Source of the DNA: Trichopria drosophilae
Lineage: Eukaryota > Arthropoda > Insecta > Hymenoptera > Diapriidae
Direction: 5' to 3'
Assembly (NCBI GenBank): GCA_030407085.1
Contig: CM059585.1
Span: forward strand, 13,571,001-13,635,000
Length of the DNA stretch: 64,000 nucleotides
How positions within the stretch are numbered: the first letter of the stretch is position 1; each line of letters opens with the position of its first letter. Under the pieces are notes generated by a model that saw only the letters and a program-made list of their open reading frames with translations, did not search any database and was not told where the DNA came from. Made by a program: the position numbers and the translations under genes. Shown here in pieces: positions 25,323 through 38,748 of this stretch.

Positions 25323-26514
25323 ACATACCTGACTTTATTAATTCAGAGTTTTTCATTGGTAGCATCGTTAATGACTACTTTTATAGTTGTTCAGAACAGC
25401 AACGTAATTGGTAAAATATTAATTTTAATTCCCTCTATCTTTATTATATATAAATGATTACATTATCGTGTTAAGTACACACTTAGCAAATGTAGTTATG
25501 TTACTGTATTCGTTATATTATTAAAAGATTATTTCCAAAAATAGAATAGAATCCTTAATGAATAGAAAATAGTTCATTCTTATGATTGTAAGGTCAATAA
25601 AAGGCAATGTTTCTTAAAATTTCGAAATGTAAATAAACGATTCGAAAAACTGTAACAAACATCAACAGAAGGTCATTATGCCTATTGCGATTTAATAATA
25701 CACAACAATAATTTTGAAGTAAAGCAGAAGCTTCAATGTTGATATTTATACAATAAACACCGAGAATCAAAACATCGAAAGTTCACGAGTACAGTCAAGC
25801 CATAAACATCGGAATCAAAGTAAACCAAACAATAGACAGCACAGAACGTTTTTATCGAATTTGCAGGCATTCCATAACTATTTCCGACTTTTTTTTGTTG
25901 AGAAGGGATTGTAACTTTTCAATTATTTGACGTTTCATATTTTGAAATTTTTCACGCGATATTTTACGTGAGCAATTCGAATTCACGCAGCGTCCGCGAC
26001 TGGGCGTTGCGTGAAACATGCAAAACGTTAAATTGATTGACGGGTAGGAAATATTTTCTTTTTTTTTTCGGGAAAAAGTTTAGATAATGTATTTTGTATT
26101 TTTTGGCTTTAGTAACAGCAAATCGAAATTGATAGATTTGAGACTCTGTATTATTATTCATTTCCTTAAATGTAATATTAATCAATACCTTCCTACTTTT
26201 ACCAAAGGAAGTAAGGTTATTAATTACTTAGCTAATGAGATTAGAATATGAATAATGTGTAAATTCATGAAATATGAATAACTCAACGTATATTTAGGAT
26301 TAATTATAGAATAGATCTTCATTAAGCATTGGATGTATATCATTGTACATATGACATTAAAAAGATTTATAATATTTATCTATTTCGATTGCTGAATAAT
26401 ATTGACTAATGTGAGATGATTTTTAATACAGAGTATTGTCAATTAATTTTATTTTTTATTTCTAGATAATTAGTAATTCATTAAAAATCACAGTTGTCAT
26501 ATTACCTCTGCCAT
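25323..26514. other. AT-rich DNA, no gene seen
   Basis: Very AT-rich with scattered poly-A/T runs. The 73-codon minus-strand frame at 25,964 is Lys/Asn/Phe-rich and not convincing. Confidence 0.55.
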
Positions 26515-26614
26515 TGACAATTTTGCAATTTTAATTTCAAATTTACATTTACACAAAAAATAACAGTTTACCAAATTCTAAGTAAATTCTTTGAAAATTG
26601 CAAAAATATTGTCA
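26515..26614. repeat. Inverted repeat with TGACAAT ends
   Basis: TGACAATTTTGCAATTTT (26,515-26,532) pairs with the reverse complement of 26,594-26,614 (TGACAATATTTTTGCAATTTT), apart from a 3-nt length difference. It is a small foldback and possibly a MITE remnant. Confidence 0.5.
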
Positions 26615-26762
26615 GACGTACATGATCCATTACAGTTTAAGTAATTAATCAATGCATTTCGTTACTATCATTTTTATGTGAGAACGATGTCTATTTCGAT
26701 TTTCACCGAAATCCTCTCATCGCGCATCTCCGTTTCAATATCCTCGAAAATATGTAAACAAT

Positions 26763-27068
26763 TTGGATCCGTGCGCTGACCCAAATTACAATGGAAATTT
26801 CATTACAATCGGTAAGCATGAATTGAGTTTGGATGTTTCCAAAGTTACCTTGGTAGAATGCATCGGTAAACAATGGCGACCTACGGTTTTCTCGGTAGAA
26901 GAGTGGCAGCAATGTCAGAGCAAATTCCTGTGTTGGCACGGACGGTTGCGAACTGTTACCATTATCGTTATTGCAAAACGTCTTAATTGCATTCCAAATC
27001 TGAATCTCAACGTCGATCTCTCTCGATCACTGTTACGTTTCTCGCTCCACATTCCGCGACTGGGCTGA
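26763..27068 (+). other. Weak candidate coding remnant
   Basis: An open frame that starts at a non-ATG codon (TTG) and extends upstream without a stop to at least about 26,703. The translation includes NFITIGKHELSLD followed about 20 residues later by FSVEEWQQC. The hydrophobic and charged spacing looks protein-like, and the segment is GC-balanced within AT-rich DNA. I cannot name a family. It and the frame at 25,017 both contain a TIG motif, which may be coincidence. Confidence 0.2.
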
Positions 27069-27890
27069 GGTAGAGCAGATAAAAATACGACAGATTTGAT
27101 ACCCGAATGCTCATCGTTACGCAAAACTCTGCGAAAAGAGGACATTTTGAAGATGACTGAAAATGCGAAAATCATATGATGATTGAACACTCTTGAGAAT
27201 TAACATGTAAATGTCACTTCTAACAAAAATAAAATTTAGAAATAAAATAAAAGATAAGAAACAGAGGTCAAGAGTGCCTAAATATTTTTATTGAAATTCA
27301 GTGGCCGACATTTCCCGATCAAAAACATTTACCAAATTCAGCAAACTTCATCCGTAGTAGTACAAATTTATACTTTGCTAGTGTCCATCTTTAGAGTTCA
27401 AAGTAAAAGTAAAGGAAATTACTTGAAACTAGTTTTGGATGGGTCAAAGTAGAAAGATAATAGAATACTATGGAACAGGTCAACTAAAATCGGTTGAATA
27501 ATCCTTAAAGAACAGAAAATAATAACTGTCTTAGAAGTAAACAAACCAGCCGTGAAAAGTGAAAGAGTGATTCGTGAACTCGAAAATCAAGTATTATTTT
27601 CTGTATACCTCTAGATGACTGCTATGATATTAACATATATTAGTGCTCGAGATCGGTAATGTAGGAAGTAAATATGTATAATTTTAACGATAATGAAAAG
27701 AAAGCCGCGCGTGCCACCCCCTCCCAAGATTCCGTAAGGCCCTGGCCGCACGGCTCCCCTCCCTACCATAAAATTTATCAACAATGTCAAGTTACTGACG
27801 CACGGTCGTCATACGGAGCTGATTAGCGGCAAAATTATTCGACGGCTGAATTCTTAACCGATTTTAATGATTTTTTTTTAATACTCGGGA
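27069..27890. other. Mixed DNA, no gene seen
   Basis: AT-rich with a short C-rich patch at about 27,715-27,770. Nothing else is identifiable. Confidence 0.5.
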
Positions 27891-28597
27891 ACAAATGTAT
27901 TATATCGTACACCCACAACATTTTTTATTTTCATCTTTGTTCATTAAGATCATGTTGATTAAATTAACGTGATTTACTTTCAACCTGCTGAAAAAAGCTC
28001 TGATTAACAATTTTTGTATTACCTGCATACAAATCTGAGGCCAAAAGTTCTAAATTCAAAATGTCGGATCCAATATGGCGGATAGTGCCATATTAACTTT
28101 TTTATTGATTAATCTAATTGTACCAGGTGAGTTCTACAAGAGGAGGCATAGGGAAAGCTATTGCCTGATAAAAATCCCCAGTAATAAGGCAAAATCATCT
28201 GTTGTGTTGGAAAATAGATAATAGTTTGTCCGACTTTTGCTTCTGTTCATTAATTATCGACGCATATTTAGGTTAAACACGCACCCAAAAAAAACGTTCT
28301 GGTTAAATATGACTACACTTGATTTTCTGGTTATCGTAACTAGAAATCTGTTTAAAGTGATCTGAATTTTTGATTGAAATACCTTTAAAAATGTAGTTAA
28401 AATAACTATAAAAATGTTACCAGAAAATCTAGTATAGTTATATTTAAAGAGAACTTTGTTTTGAATGCGGGTATCCCCACGTTAATTTCTATCATATTTT
28501 AAAGCGGTTAAGTTCATTTGATCAATTAATCAATACGATCGTAATGAACAAAGATCAAAATAAAAAATGTTCTGGATGTACGATATAGTACAATTGT
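27891..28597. mobile_element. TIR element, 0.7 kb, non-autonomous
   Basis: The ends ACAAATGTATTATATCGTAC (left) and ACAATTGTACTATATCGTAC (reverse complement of the right) start an inverted repeat. It matches at close to 90 percent for about 60 bp and continues more weakly to about 90 bp. The inside is non-coding. It contains an inverted copy of the CCATATTGGAT...CATTTTGAATT motif (28,055-28,080) and a second foldback nested at 28,277-28,471. This is a DNA-transposon derivative or foldback element, and its superfamily is not determined. Confidence 0.75.
28277..28471. mobile_element. Nested foldback MITE
   Basis: The left arm begins near ACACGCACCC and the reverse complement of the right arm near ACCCGCATTC. 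The arms align at about 75-80 percent over some 57 bp and include GATTTTCTGGT on both sides. It lies wholly inside the larger inverted-repeat element, so it probably inserted into it. Confidence 0.65.
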
Positions 28598-31500
28598 AGT
28601 CCGGTCCGTCCAAAAGTGTTTGTAGGCTAGTTCTAAAAAATTCTAGATTTTCACTTTCCATGGACGAAAGTTATATATTTACACATTGATCTCAAGAAAA
28701 TAAAGAGCTATTAATTCCATACATGTCTAGCTCTTTCCAGAAAACGACTACGAAAAAGCGATCTCACAGCAGCGCTTCGCTAAAACTTGTTAAAACTGTG
28801 GCTTCTCGGAAAATTCTGCCCTTGGCTGCTGAGCGAATATCCAAAGAAAAAAGGAACCGCCCGAGTTGTGGTTACAGTGGGCGGAAGGAAAAGTAGAGCC
28901 CCGTAGATCAGAGCTAAGTATCCTTTAGGAACGGTTGGGCCGAGATTAATCATCGGGTACGTTGAACGAGGAGTTGGGCAAGAGTAACAGGAACAGTTTA
29001 CGTACGAAAAACAGAGAGGCAAAGAGCAAATGAGAGAGTCGAGTTATCCAAGGAAAAGGACGAAGGAGACTAACGAAGAGGATAAATAGGCGAGCATCCG
29101 CATAATTCAGATTTCGCTAATGCGCTCAGTAGCTCGTCAGAAGCTAATGGTATTTATGAAACGCCCCATGTAAGTTGAAGTGGTCATGATTCTTTTGAAA
29201 AATTGCTGGATGTTAGTTTTTCTGATAGTGTTTTAGTTGTGAATTGATTAAGAATGCTTAATTTGACATCAGGAATCCAGTGATAGAATGGAATTTGATG
29301 GAGGAATCCATAGAAATGCCTCGTAAGGTTAATGCATTCTTAGATAAAGAAGTTATGTTTTCTTTATTCAACCTCAAGAAGCATAAACAAGTTTTCCCTG
29401 TTGACTACGAATGGGTCCTATATTAAAGAGGCGTTGGCATGGATTATATTACCTTACAAAATTTTGAGCCGAATTGAAATGAGGGCAATTGAATAGGGGC
29501 AACATATGCTGCTAGAATTGCTCATCATTTAAAGACATTGGTTTTAAGCTTTCATAAACGTATGTTCTGAACAAACACAATTAACAATGATTGCACATAA
29601 TTGCAAGTTCCATTTTATTCCTACACATTAAAGTATCCTTAACAACAGTTACCACCTCAAGGAAAAAGGCGTATAATTACAATCGCTGGTGTTCGGCTCG
29701 ATCGATCTATCGATCGCGTCGTGGCTTTGAAGTACTGGAGTATCGTGAGGTCCGCGGCGCCGGTTGAATTTTTTTCTTAAAATTCTTGAGCGGTTCGCGA
29801 TACCGCAATTTTTCTTATATGACCGGCCTCCATGGAGAGACTATTAAAGCGGACCACGAACTTGCTACGACGCAAGAGTGTCGTAACTGTTACGTGAGAA
29901 AGCCGATGCGATGCCCCGGTTCTCGGGTCGTAGGTCACCCGATGCCTACCACCCGGGGCGAAGGACTACAGGACTGGTTTCGAGTTGTGGTTGTGAGCTC
30001 GATTCTCTTTGTCGGATCGAGTCTGCACGTCCGATGGATTCTTCCTCAGCGCGTGCTGGACGAATGCACGATACCTTGCAACACGTGCATATTCGAGGAG
30101 GCTTAAACGTGAGCGATTTTTCTGACCGACCCGAGAGGTCTATTTCACCTCGCATTCAATTTCGAGTCTTGTCGATGAACACATTCTCATCCATTATGGA
30201 CTAAATATAGGCTGCAGGTTCTTAAGTCCGAGTGTTTCATCAATTTTTAAAAGAAATCCCGTTTTTATTCAATACCTCATAATGAAAATTCCAGGAATTC
30301 CATTTTGGGTGTACCGACCTATCTGTTGTAGTTGGTCATGATAACTGACGAACCTAAAATAGTGAAGTCACCACAGTTTTAAAAAATGATAACAATCCAA
30401 TCTACTAGGATGTTTGAATCCAAGCTTTGATCAGCATTCAAATAACATTAATCTTCCATGCACATCAAACAACACGTGGAGGTTTTAAACAAATGTTTCT
30501 ACAACCTAAAACAATCTTACTGATTGCAAATTAATTGCGTACTTTGCGTAATTAATTACTGCGCAAGAGCGCCTCAGGATTCGTTTAAGAAATTTAAAAC
30601 GTGTTTCGCAAACTGCGAGAGCATTAAGTTGAAATGCAATTTAAAACGAGGCGATATTAAAGGGAAAACAAAGTATGAAAAGGTGGCGTATATTTCGAGC
30701 GCATTTCCCTTTGCAGCGGACAATTTGGAAGTTCCAATAAAATGGGAGACGAAGACAAGTTTGCACCGGAAATTAAAGGAGTCGCGTGTAGATAATTGTA
30801 CGCGTTTCAGGCAGCCGTACTTGAAGAAAGATATAAAATTGCGAAACTAGTGAATCATACTTATAATAACAATCATTATTGCGCGAACGTGAGACGAATG
30901 TTGCCGGCTGCGGCGAAGGTGCGGTAGGAAAGAACAGAGAGCTACCGCACCACAAAGGCTAATTTGAAAGTGTTCACCCTTAAATTAGTTTTTGATGCTC
31001 CTACTAATACCCCGAGAATTCGATCATTGACGTTCGTATTCTAATCGATTTATTTCGAAAATCAATACCAATTGCTGTTACCTGCCTTTTTAGTCTAATT
31101 TTCGCTTTCAAATATCTCAAACTATGAATTTAATTGTTGTACGGATATGTTTTACTATTGCGTAATATTTCGGATGCGAAACAACAAGCGTATAAGTTTG
31201 TCTATCTCGCACGTTGACAGGAGGGTGACGGTTCATTGCGCTTTAATGACATAGTCTTTAAAGTTTAGTGGCCACATTTTGACCAACCAAACTACGGCGT
31301 TTATTATCTGAAATACAGAGGAAGGTAATCAAGCAGCGAGTTCCTGCGGTAGATAACGGCATGCCACAACCAATGATACACTGACGGTTCATTGATTCGC
31401 AGCTGCAGTCGCAACTCTGCACCTTAAACTGCAGTCGGATAAAGATAGAATGTGTTATAACGCGTCCTAAATCCGAGCGTCGGGTGAAGCCATTAAAAGA

Positions 31501-34500
31501 TAGTACCGCATCCTCGACATTAAGAGAAATGCTGTCGCGTTTTATGATTTTTTTCATAGACACCTCAACGACGTATTACGATCACGTTTTTGCGGACGTT
31601 ACACGTGACAAAAATGTGCATTCTTTTATGATCTACGATTGTGCTGAATATTAAACCAGAACATTTTTCGAAATTTAGGTTGGATTACTACCCACTGAAA
31701 AACGGGGATGAACTAGCCCGTTATGGTTGCACCGGTATCTTATGGTTACCCTAAAAATGTTCGGAATTTATGACATCTAAACCGAAAGAACGAGAGTGGG
31801 ATGGTTCAGCACTAGGAGGAGCTCCTATACTATATTAGCATCATTTAGCAGATTAATTCTTTGGCCTCTACAAGATTTCACAAATAATACGCCAACCTCG
31901 GATGGCAGTCAGATTTTTAAATTTCTCTGGTTGAAATATCTCTATTTCTATATCTTACATCGAATTTTGGAATGAAGATGACCTCAATGCATCATCCAAT
32001 TCCTATCGTGATAGAGACTTTGTGAAAGAGGACCGTCACCAAAACATTTTCCTGACTTGGTAAACTGAAGTGTGTACTAACTTTTCAACACGAGACTCGT
32101 GTGGTATCGTTTAGCAGTAATGTAGACCTAGCTAATGCTTCAACTAATCCACATGCATCTTGGAAGTTAGCTTATTTGCATACAACAAGTTCTACACGTT
32201 GCATGGGTAATACCGCGCTAGATTTGCACGTCGTAAAAAGCACACCCAAGGAGCAGAATGTCGAGCGTCGCGTGGAAGACGAATAAGCATTACGTCGCAT
32301 AGCGGGAACCACGCATAGAGGAAGGATAGTGTCGAAGGCGAGATTCCAGTCACGCAGTTTCCCACAATGCATTGAGGTCGCTCGGTTGTACCGGATGCAG
32401 CGGCGCGTCGACTGACTGCTTCTTCCCCATCTCTTCCTCCCTTTACTTAGCCCTGCATGCAGTCGTTTCAACTCCCTTTACATGCACTTGCCTGTGATAG
32501 GATGTGAAAGTGAGTGTGCGGGGGTACGGTCGTCTTCCTGATTTATATACTGCAAATGCCAGTTGATCGAAGTGGGTCCATTGTTTAATCGAATCAGATG
32601 AACCCCGTTCTACCCTCTGTACGAGCCAGTGATCACCGATTTCGTTGGTCCTTGCGTCGCCGACGTCGTTCAGGACAGAGATGCATCGAGAAGATATCCT
32701 CAGCGTTCGACGACCGAAGGAGAAATACCCTCCGGAAGTGGCAGCTCGTCGATCTCCACTAACGCTGGAGTGGGAAAGACGCGGAAGTGGCCTCAGAGGA
32801 AAACGTAGAGGCACTTGCACTTTTTAGCCCGGCTTCCGTGTCTCCGACAGGAAGTCCTTCTTTTTCCAAGTGCTGGCTCATAAATACTCCGCTTGAAAGT
32901 ATTTCTTACTAAATTCTGGAAAAACCGTGGGGAGCTAATATAATAAGGCCGCATACATTAAAAAATGGATTCGTCAACAATTTTTGTATCCATCGCAATC
33001 TAAAAATTAGGAATTAGAACAACTCTTGACAACGATAGCCAAAAACTCTCTACTAACAGTATTCAACATTGTCTGAATAACTGGCTTTTAGAAAATACAT
33101 CTCCCGAATTCATTCTGAATCTTGGTACTTGAACATATTCCGGTTGGGTATTTCAACGCAATAAGGGTCGAGTATTTACCGATGGACTTTACGACAGTTT
33201 CGCTACCACTAATGGCGAGTACTGCATCTCGTTTATCCTGATTTTGCTTCACCAGTAATGCAATTCAAAGTATACCCATAAACTTGGGAAATGCATTTTT
33301 GTTTTTGCCTTCTTCGATTCATCAGCCGGATAACCCATTAGAATGGAGTATTTTTGCTTAGCTGGGCGCAATACGCGCGAACAGGTTAAGTACCGTAATA
33401 AATAGAGCAATGCTGCGTCACCCCCTCTGAATTTTGGTAATGAAGTGCGGCAGGCAAGTAACGAAGGGAAGACTACACTGGGTTTCGATGCAGTGCAAAT
33501 GTTCTCGCTAATGGTCTCCTGGACAAACATTGGCCGAATGCTCTCTCGCTTTTCCTATTTGCACAAGGAGCGCGTTACTCTTCCGTCACCTATCTGCATA
33601 CAAGGAGTTCCTCCCTTGGCGGTTATGCGCAGTGTTTGAATACGGACCATCATGTGTTACTCCCTTGCAGGAATTGCGTTACTTAAACATCTATACTTAG
33701 CCTATATTTTCGAGCAGTGATTCCTACGACTAACAAAGAGCTTACCAGAAATAAACATTTGTTTTATTCACTTAAAAGTAGAACATTTCGAAACTCGTTT
33801 TACAAGGGAATTATTTACTCAATAATTTCAAAAGAAAGTGTTATGATGATCCGAGATAATAGCACGTTTATTCCCGTACGAACGCATACATTCGTTCTGC
33901 ATGGCAAGCAAGCACTACCCGGTCAATAAAAAGTGCAGCTGCATAGCGGCACGCAACAACATTCTTCTCACGTTTCAATTGAAAAAAGTACAAAAACAGT
34001 GCGGTATTAATACTTCTATGGTAAGAAAATTCACTACTGGCGTTGGTCTACGTTAATTGAATGGAACATATCCTCATGCTGGTCTCGGTGCACCTCTTAG
34101 ACGCCGTGTCAGTTTCAAAGAAATTTGAATTTTAATGGTCTATTGAACAAAGGACAGCCATCATGGTAGCATCTCTATTCGACTTCTTTTTTGCCGACAC
34201 ATTCTTATACACTCCCCAGGCTTTTTTACTTCAATATACACAGCTACTCTTCGGTAGGATACGGACATCGTGCAACAGAAAGCAATAATTTATATCCACG
34301 TTCTCCAAGCAATATAATTTGTGGTCTTCCTTTGACGTCTTTATGGTCCAGGCAAATATATACGCGTATCCCGTTCAGAGGATGTGTACGAAAGCAAAAG
34401 TGACACGCGTAAAAGAAGTTAGCAGAGAAATAATTGTTATAACCTTAAAAATAAGATATCGGAGGAACTCTAAAATTAGACTAGTGGCATATGGCTGATC

Positions 34501-35010
34501 CTAGTTCAAGTCGAGTTTGATTATGGTCAACTGACAATACAGGCAAATTTAACGATTTTGAGCAATAACTTTGTTCATGCACGATCTGAATCCACCCCAA
34601 GTTTTACTTTGGATTCCGAGAGGCGAGTCTTACATATTGCAAGTATGAATGGTTTCATCTTGGTACTCAACAAAGTCGGGCTCTCGTCGAACCACCTGCG
34701 GCCTCGAACTAAGGATCGCATCGAGTTTGCTGGATCTCTCCCTCTTCTTCCCTACGATTCATTCCGGATGTGCCTGGCTCTCTCAACAGGTTCTCGTTAC
34801 GTTGACGAGTAACGATTCAGGCCAACTAGTTTCAACTTTCGAGTGCCAGCTTGCCCAAAGGATAGTCCTCGTAAACGTGCTCGAGGATTTTGCAATGAAC
34901 TGAATTAAGGTTGAGATTCTGCGCTATTGGCGGAACTCGTTCTTCCCGGCCAGTAATTATTAGTAGAAACCTACCCTGTGCAACGAGACGTTCTGCCGTT
35001 ATTTCCATTC
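28598..35010. other. Mixed DNA with several GC-balanced patches
   Basis: GC-balanced patches lie at about 28,790-29,150, 29,690-30,190, 30,540-30,960, 31,200-31,560, 32,100-33,650 and from 34,100 on. Each gives overlapping frames of 60-125 codons on both strands, without recognisable domains. I see no RNA gene and no consistent exon chain. This looks like intronic or intergenic sequence, possibly with enhancers. Confidence 0.4.
29699..29721. repeat. CGATCGATC palindrome cluster
   Basis: Overlapping ATCGAT/CGATCG palindromes in a CpG-rich patch. The core resembles the TATCGATA element bound by DREF in flies but is not an exact match. This is a weak regulatory hint. Confidence 0.25.
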
Positions 35011-35263
35011 CAGTGATTCCGTGCAATACATGACCCATGCAAGTATTTCAATTTGAGTGGATGGGATTCTTAAAATTCTCAAGAACACAATTATGTAGAC
35101 AAATTTTTAATGCAAATTGCAAACTAGAGTTACATCTTAATTTCTACTTGATATTGCGCTAAATTTAATTTAACGTTATTGTTTGAGAAAATCACTAACC
35201 GAGCAGAAACAACTCCTAATAAAACTTATTAGTATTCACGTCAGTGATTCCGGGCAATATATG
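35011..35263. repeat. Pair of 22-bp direct repeats
   Basis: CAGTGATTCCGTGCAATACA at 35,011 recurs as CAGTGATTCCGGGCAATATA at 35,242. Both are followed by TG, with two mismatches over 22 bp. The 231-bp offset carries no other obvious similarity. Confidence 0.6.
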
Positions 35264-36549
35264 TCTACGTTCAATAGTTTGTAACTAGATATTCGTGAAC
35301 CAACGATTTACTTGCCGAAGTTACTCTCATGCTCGTCCGCCGATATACGCATATATACGAACCCACATAAATACACACACAAATGTACTCCCTTATAGTT
35401 CTCAACCACGTACACTGTGTACTTCTTAAAGAGGTTAGTTATAGTTAATTGAAAGCATCTACTTGCGGTTAGGTATAGAGATCAGTTGATGAGAACGAAT
35501 CTTACAGCTTCCGTGAACTTGCATTAAAAGCTGCCTCAAGTTCAATAATTATTCAGCAAATTTAGCGTTTGGCTTCAAGTTCACTTCAAGAATTTGCTGT
35601 CTATTGTTCTCATGTAAATATTCATATACTGTGAGTAGATAATACATCGAATGTAAATGGATGATGATAAAATTAGTTATTAGTGGATTTATTAGAATAT
35701 TGAACGAAACATTCCAGAGGATAAGTGGAGATATTCAAAATCAAAATCGAAAAGATGATCCTCTTTAATATTGTTGGTTCAAATGCATTTTACTACCAGG
35801 AGATGCAACAACTGAAGAACTTTGTGAAATTCAAGAAAGAAAATTGTACAGTACCGTCTGCGTAATAGTCGGCATTCAACTTACGCGACGTTTAGACCAC
35901 TGAAAGCTGAGTGTTGCGTAAGGAAATGATGAAGAATTTTATGAACTCGTAAATTCTTTTGTATTTGCATCCGTGCTCTTACCGGAATTTCAGTAATGCG
36001 ACATTTAATTTGTTTTCAGAAGTTACGCATCGTATTTTCGAAATTACTTTCTTGGAAACACTGTAAAGTATTTTTTTTTGTATATTTAATACGCGATAGG
36101 TGCATTCTGCTTAATGCGAGTGCGAGCGTAATTACTTGTAACACAATTTTACAATTAGCGTGGAAATGGTCAGATACGTTTCATAAACCTGTTTTTGTAA
36201 GCACGGTACTCTCAAAGAAATGTCCTTTAATTATATTCCTGCGTATTAATAATCGTGTACATGGCTGCCTTGATTGCAAAATTATGATTTCTGGAATTTA
36301 TGTGGGAATATATATCTTTGACTTTGTGTAGATGGAAATTTTATAAAAAGGAGGATCACTATTTGATATTTTTTATTTATTGTTGAGTTTCGTGTTAATT
36401 TTTTTAGTTATCGGCGATTGTTGTATGCATCAAGATTAAATTTTCGGGTATTTGATGAAATTTGACTTCATTAATTCTTTTTTTTTCTCTATAATAATAA
36501 TTGTTATGAATGTAAGAACTCGATTTAAATTGTGCAGATAATTTTAAAA
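35264..36549. other. AT-rich DNA, no gene seen
   Basis: AT-rich sequence. The 111-codon frame at 35,996-36,331 is Cys/Phe/Ile-rich with no domain recognised and no flanking splice signals of note. Confidence 0.45.
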
Positions 36550-36715
36550 AATTGATTCAGGGACCATTAGAAATTGTACTTTAAATTCATCAAAAACTAT
36601 TTAAAGTCATTAAAAGTTCATTTTAAGGTCATTAATTTTTAACTTTTAATTACTTTAAATGGTTTTAAGTGAATTATAGTAGAATTTCTATCGATCTTTG
36701 AAAGAATTTCTAACA
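36550..36715. mobile_element. Foldback with AATTTCTAACAGT end
   Basis: The core arms at 36,599-36,620 and 36,639-36,660 (ATTTAAAGTCATTAAAAGTT against its near-exact complement) form a strong hairpin. Weaker pairing continues outward to about 36,563 and 36,696. The right tip AATTTCTAACAGT resembles the tip of the element at 1304-1565. The left boundary is unclear. Confidence 0.5.
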
Positions 36716-38748
36716 GTATTTGCGCAATTCCCGTCGCATTTAGACCATTTTTTGTACATTATGTATCTGTGATTGTATGTGCATCTTATCAATTTCAAAA
36801 AATTTCTTTGTCGACTTTTGCCTATAAATCCATAATTGAATTTAAAATGATTGACAATTTATTTTAAGGAACAGCTTTCAACGGCTGTTATATATTACCG
36901 ATATAGAATCTGAACTAATAATTTCTTAGATTATTTATCGAACTTTACGAATTTGACATTAATTGCCAATAAAACTCTATTGTCATGTTCGATTATTTAA
37001 TAAAAAAAAGTTTAATAAATTTTTGTCTTTCAACATGATTTTTGCAAGTTATTGTAAAGTGAGAAAAAGCATTTGTTGACTTCAAATTAAATGTAAGATG
37101 TAAACTTTGTAATTATTCGATAACTATATCCCATATGGCGGCGTGATGTAGATATGTTAACAATATTCGCAATTTTTCCGAAAATAACGATTTGGAAACA
37201 ATATTTTCTGACATAATATGGTAATCCCTGAAGTATTTTTCGTCCGTGATATCAAATTTGATATTAAATGTTTCCAAAATCAATTTCTCTTTAATTTTCT
37301 TAATAAGTCATTGTATAAAGGGTTTTTGACATATTCATTACTCTCCAAATCTTCATTAATTCATAAATACTAATTAAAAAACAAAAATTGGGTCAATAAT
37401 TAAATTAGTAAACACTTTTACTAATAAATAATGAAAAACTACTTATTTTGAAAAATTTTGTTAATCAATTAATACTTTTTACTATTTTTTAGCAAACAAT
37501 GACGAATTGATTGTAACCTACCTTTCACTTTAGATTAGTAGTTTTAGTCAATGTAGTGGATTTAAATTATTCTTATTACTCTGAAAACAAAAAGAAACTT
37601 GACAAAAAAATCTGCTTCAAAATATCTAAATCTAGTCAAAATATTCCGACATATGCCGCCATTTTTTATATTCTATTTAAAAATAAACATCGAACGCATT
37701 AAAGAATGCATTTTAATTTTTTGAAGAACCATTTTAATATTAATTAATTATTAACTATTTGATGAAAATTTTAATGTTAATTGTTAAATTAATTATCAGG
37801 AATTTATGACATTTCGATTCTTGTGAAAATCTTCCTTTTGTGTATTTTTTTTTTACCAAAACTAAAAAATTATTTATTTGCTTTTGAGAGGTAATCCAAA
37901 TATTCTTTTAAAGATAAAAATGTATTTTCCATATTTCATATTTAATAGAAATATTCAAATACGATATCTTAACTATGAAAATCCTTTTTAAAATTTCTAT
38001 TTAGAACTTTAACACATTTTTTAGTCTACTTTTAATAGATGTAGCGAATATTTTACTAAAAACTGTAAATAGATAGATAATATTTATTAATATCGTGGAT
38101 CATTGATCCTTAGATATATTGTATAGAAAGTTGACATTTAAATCTCCCCCCAAAATGTTTGCTATAATAGGATTAATTTTTTCTGTTCACTAATGCTCTT
38201 TTCATATCTGCAGTAATTTATTATCTATTTTAACGAACTTTCTTTTTCCGTTATTACGTAAATCAACAGGTAGTTTCGATCCCTATCCGCTGATACTTCT
38301 TTTGTTAGCAACGCTTGATTATTAACTATTAACTTTTGAACCAGCTTCTCGACATTGTAAGTACAAATCGCCTAAAGGTCTTATTTTAATGCCGATGTAC
38401 CAGAAACTAAATGTAGTTGGCAAACAAAAATGTAATACTTTTATTCTGCTTTATCGTCGATTTTATTTATGTTTGATCAAATAGTGGTAAGGTTGACAAA
38501 ATTTCAAAAAATTATTTCTAGTGATTATTTATAGGCAACTGTCTACAATTCTTTTTTTACACGGTGTGACTCCGATCTGGCAGTTTTTTGAGACCTAGCA
38601 CAGGTTTTCGATCTAATCAAACTAAAAAAATTGTACGGTACAATTTTCCCGTACACTCCCAAAATCTAATTTTATGGCCCAAACCCCGTTTTTATGTAGG
38701 TTCACGTGCATTATCGCTCAAAACTACTCTAATTTTTATTTGATATAC
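36716..38748. other. Very AT-rich DNA, no gene seen
   Basis: No open frame above 60 codons. Isolated GCCGCCATTTT and CCATATGGCGGC motifs occur at about 37,655 and 37,130 (see the dispersed motif finding). Confidence 0.6.

Noticed and set aside
25985..27066. Shared 12-mer CCGCGACTGGGC at about 25,992 and 27,054
   Set aside because: Many 12-mers repeat by chance in 64 kb, and the flanks show no further similarity.
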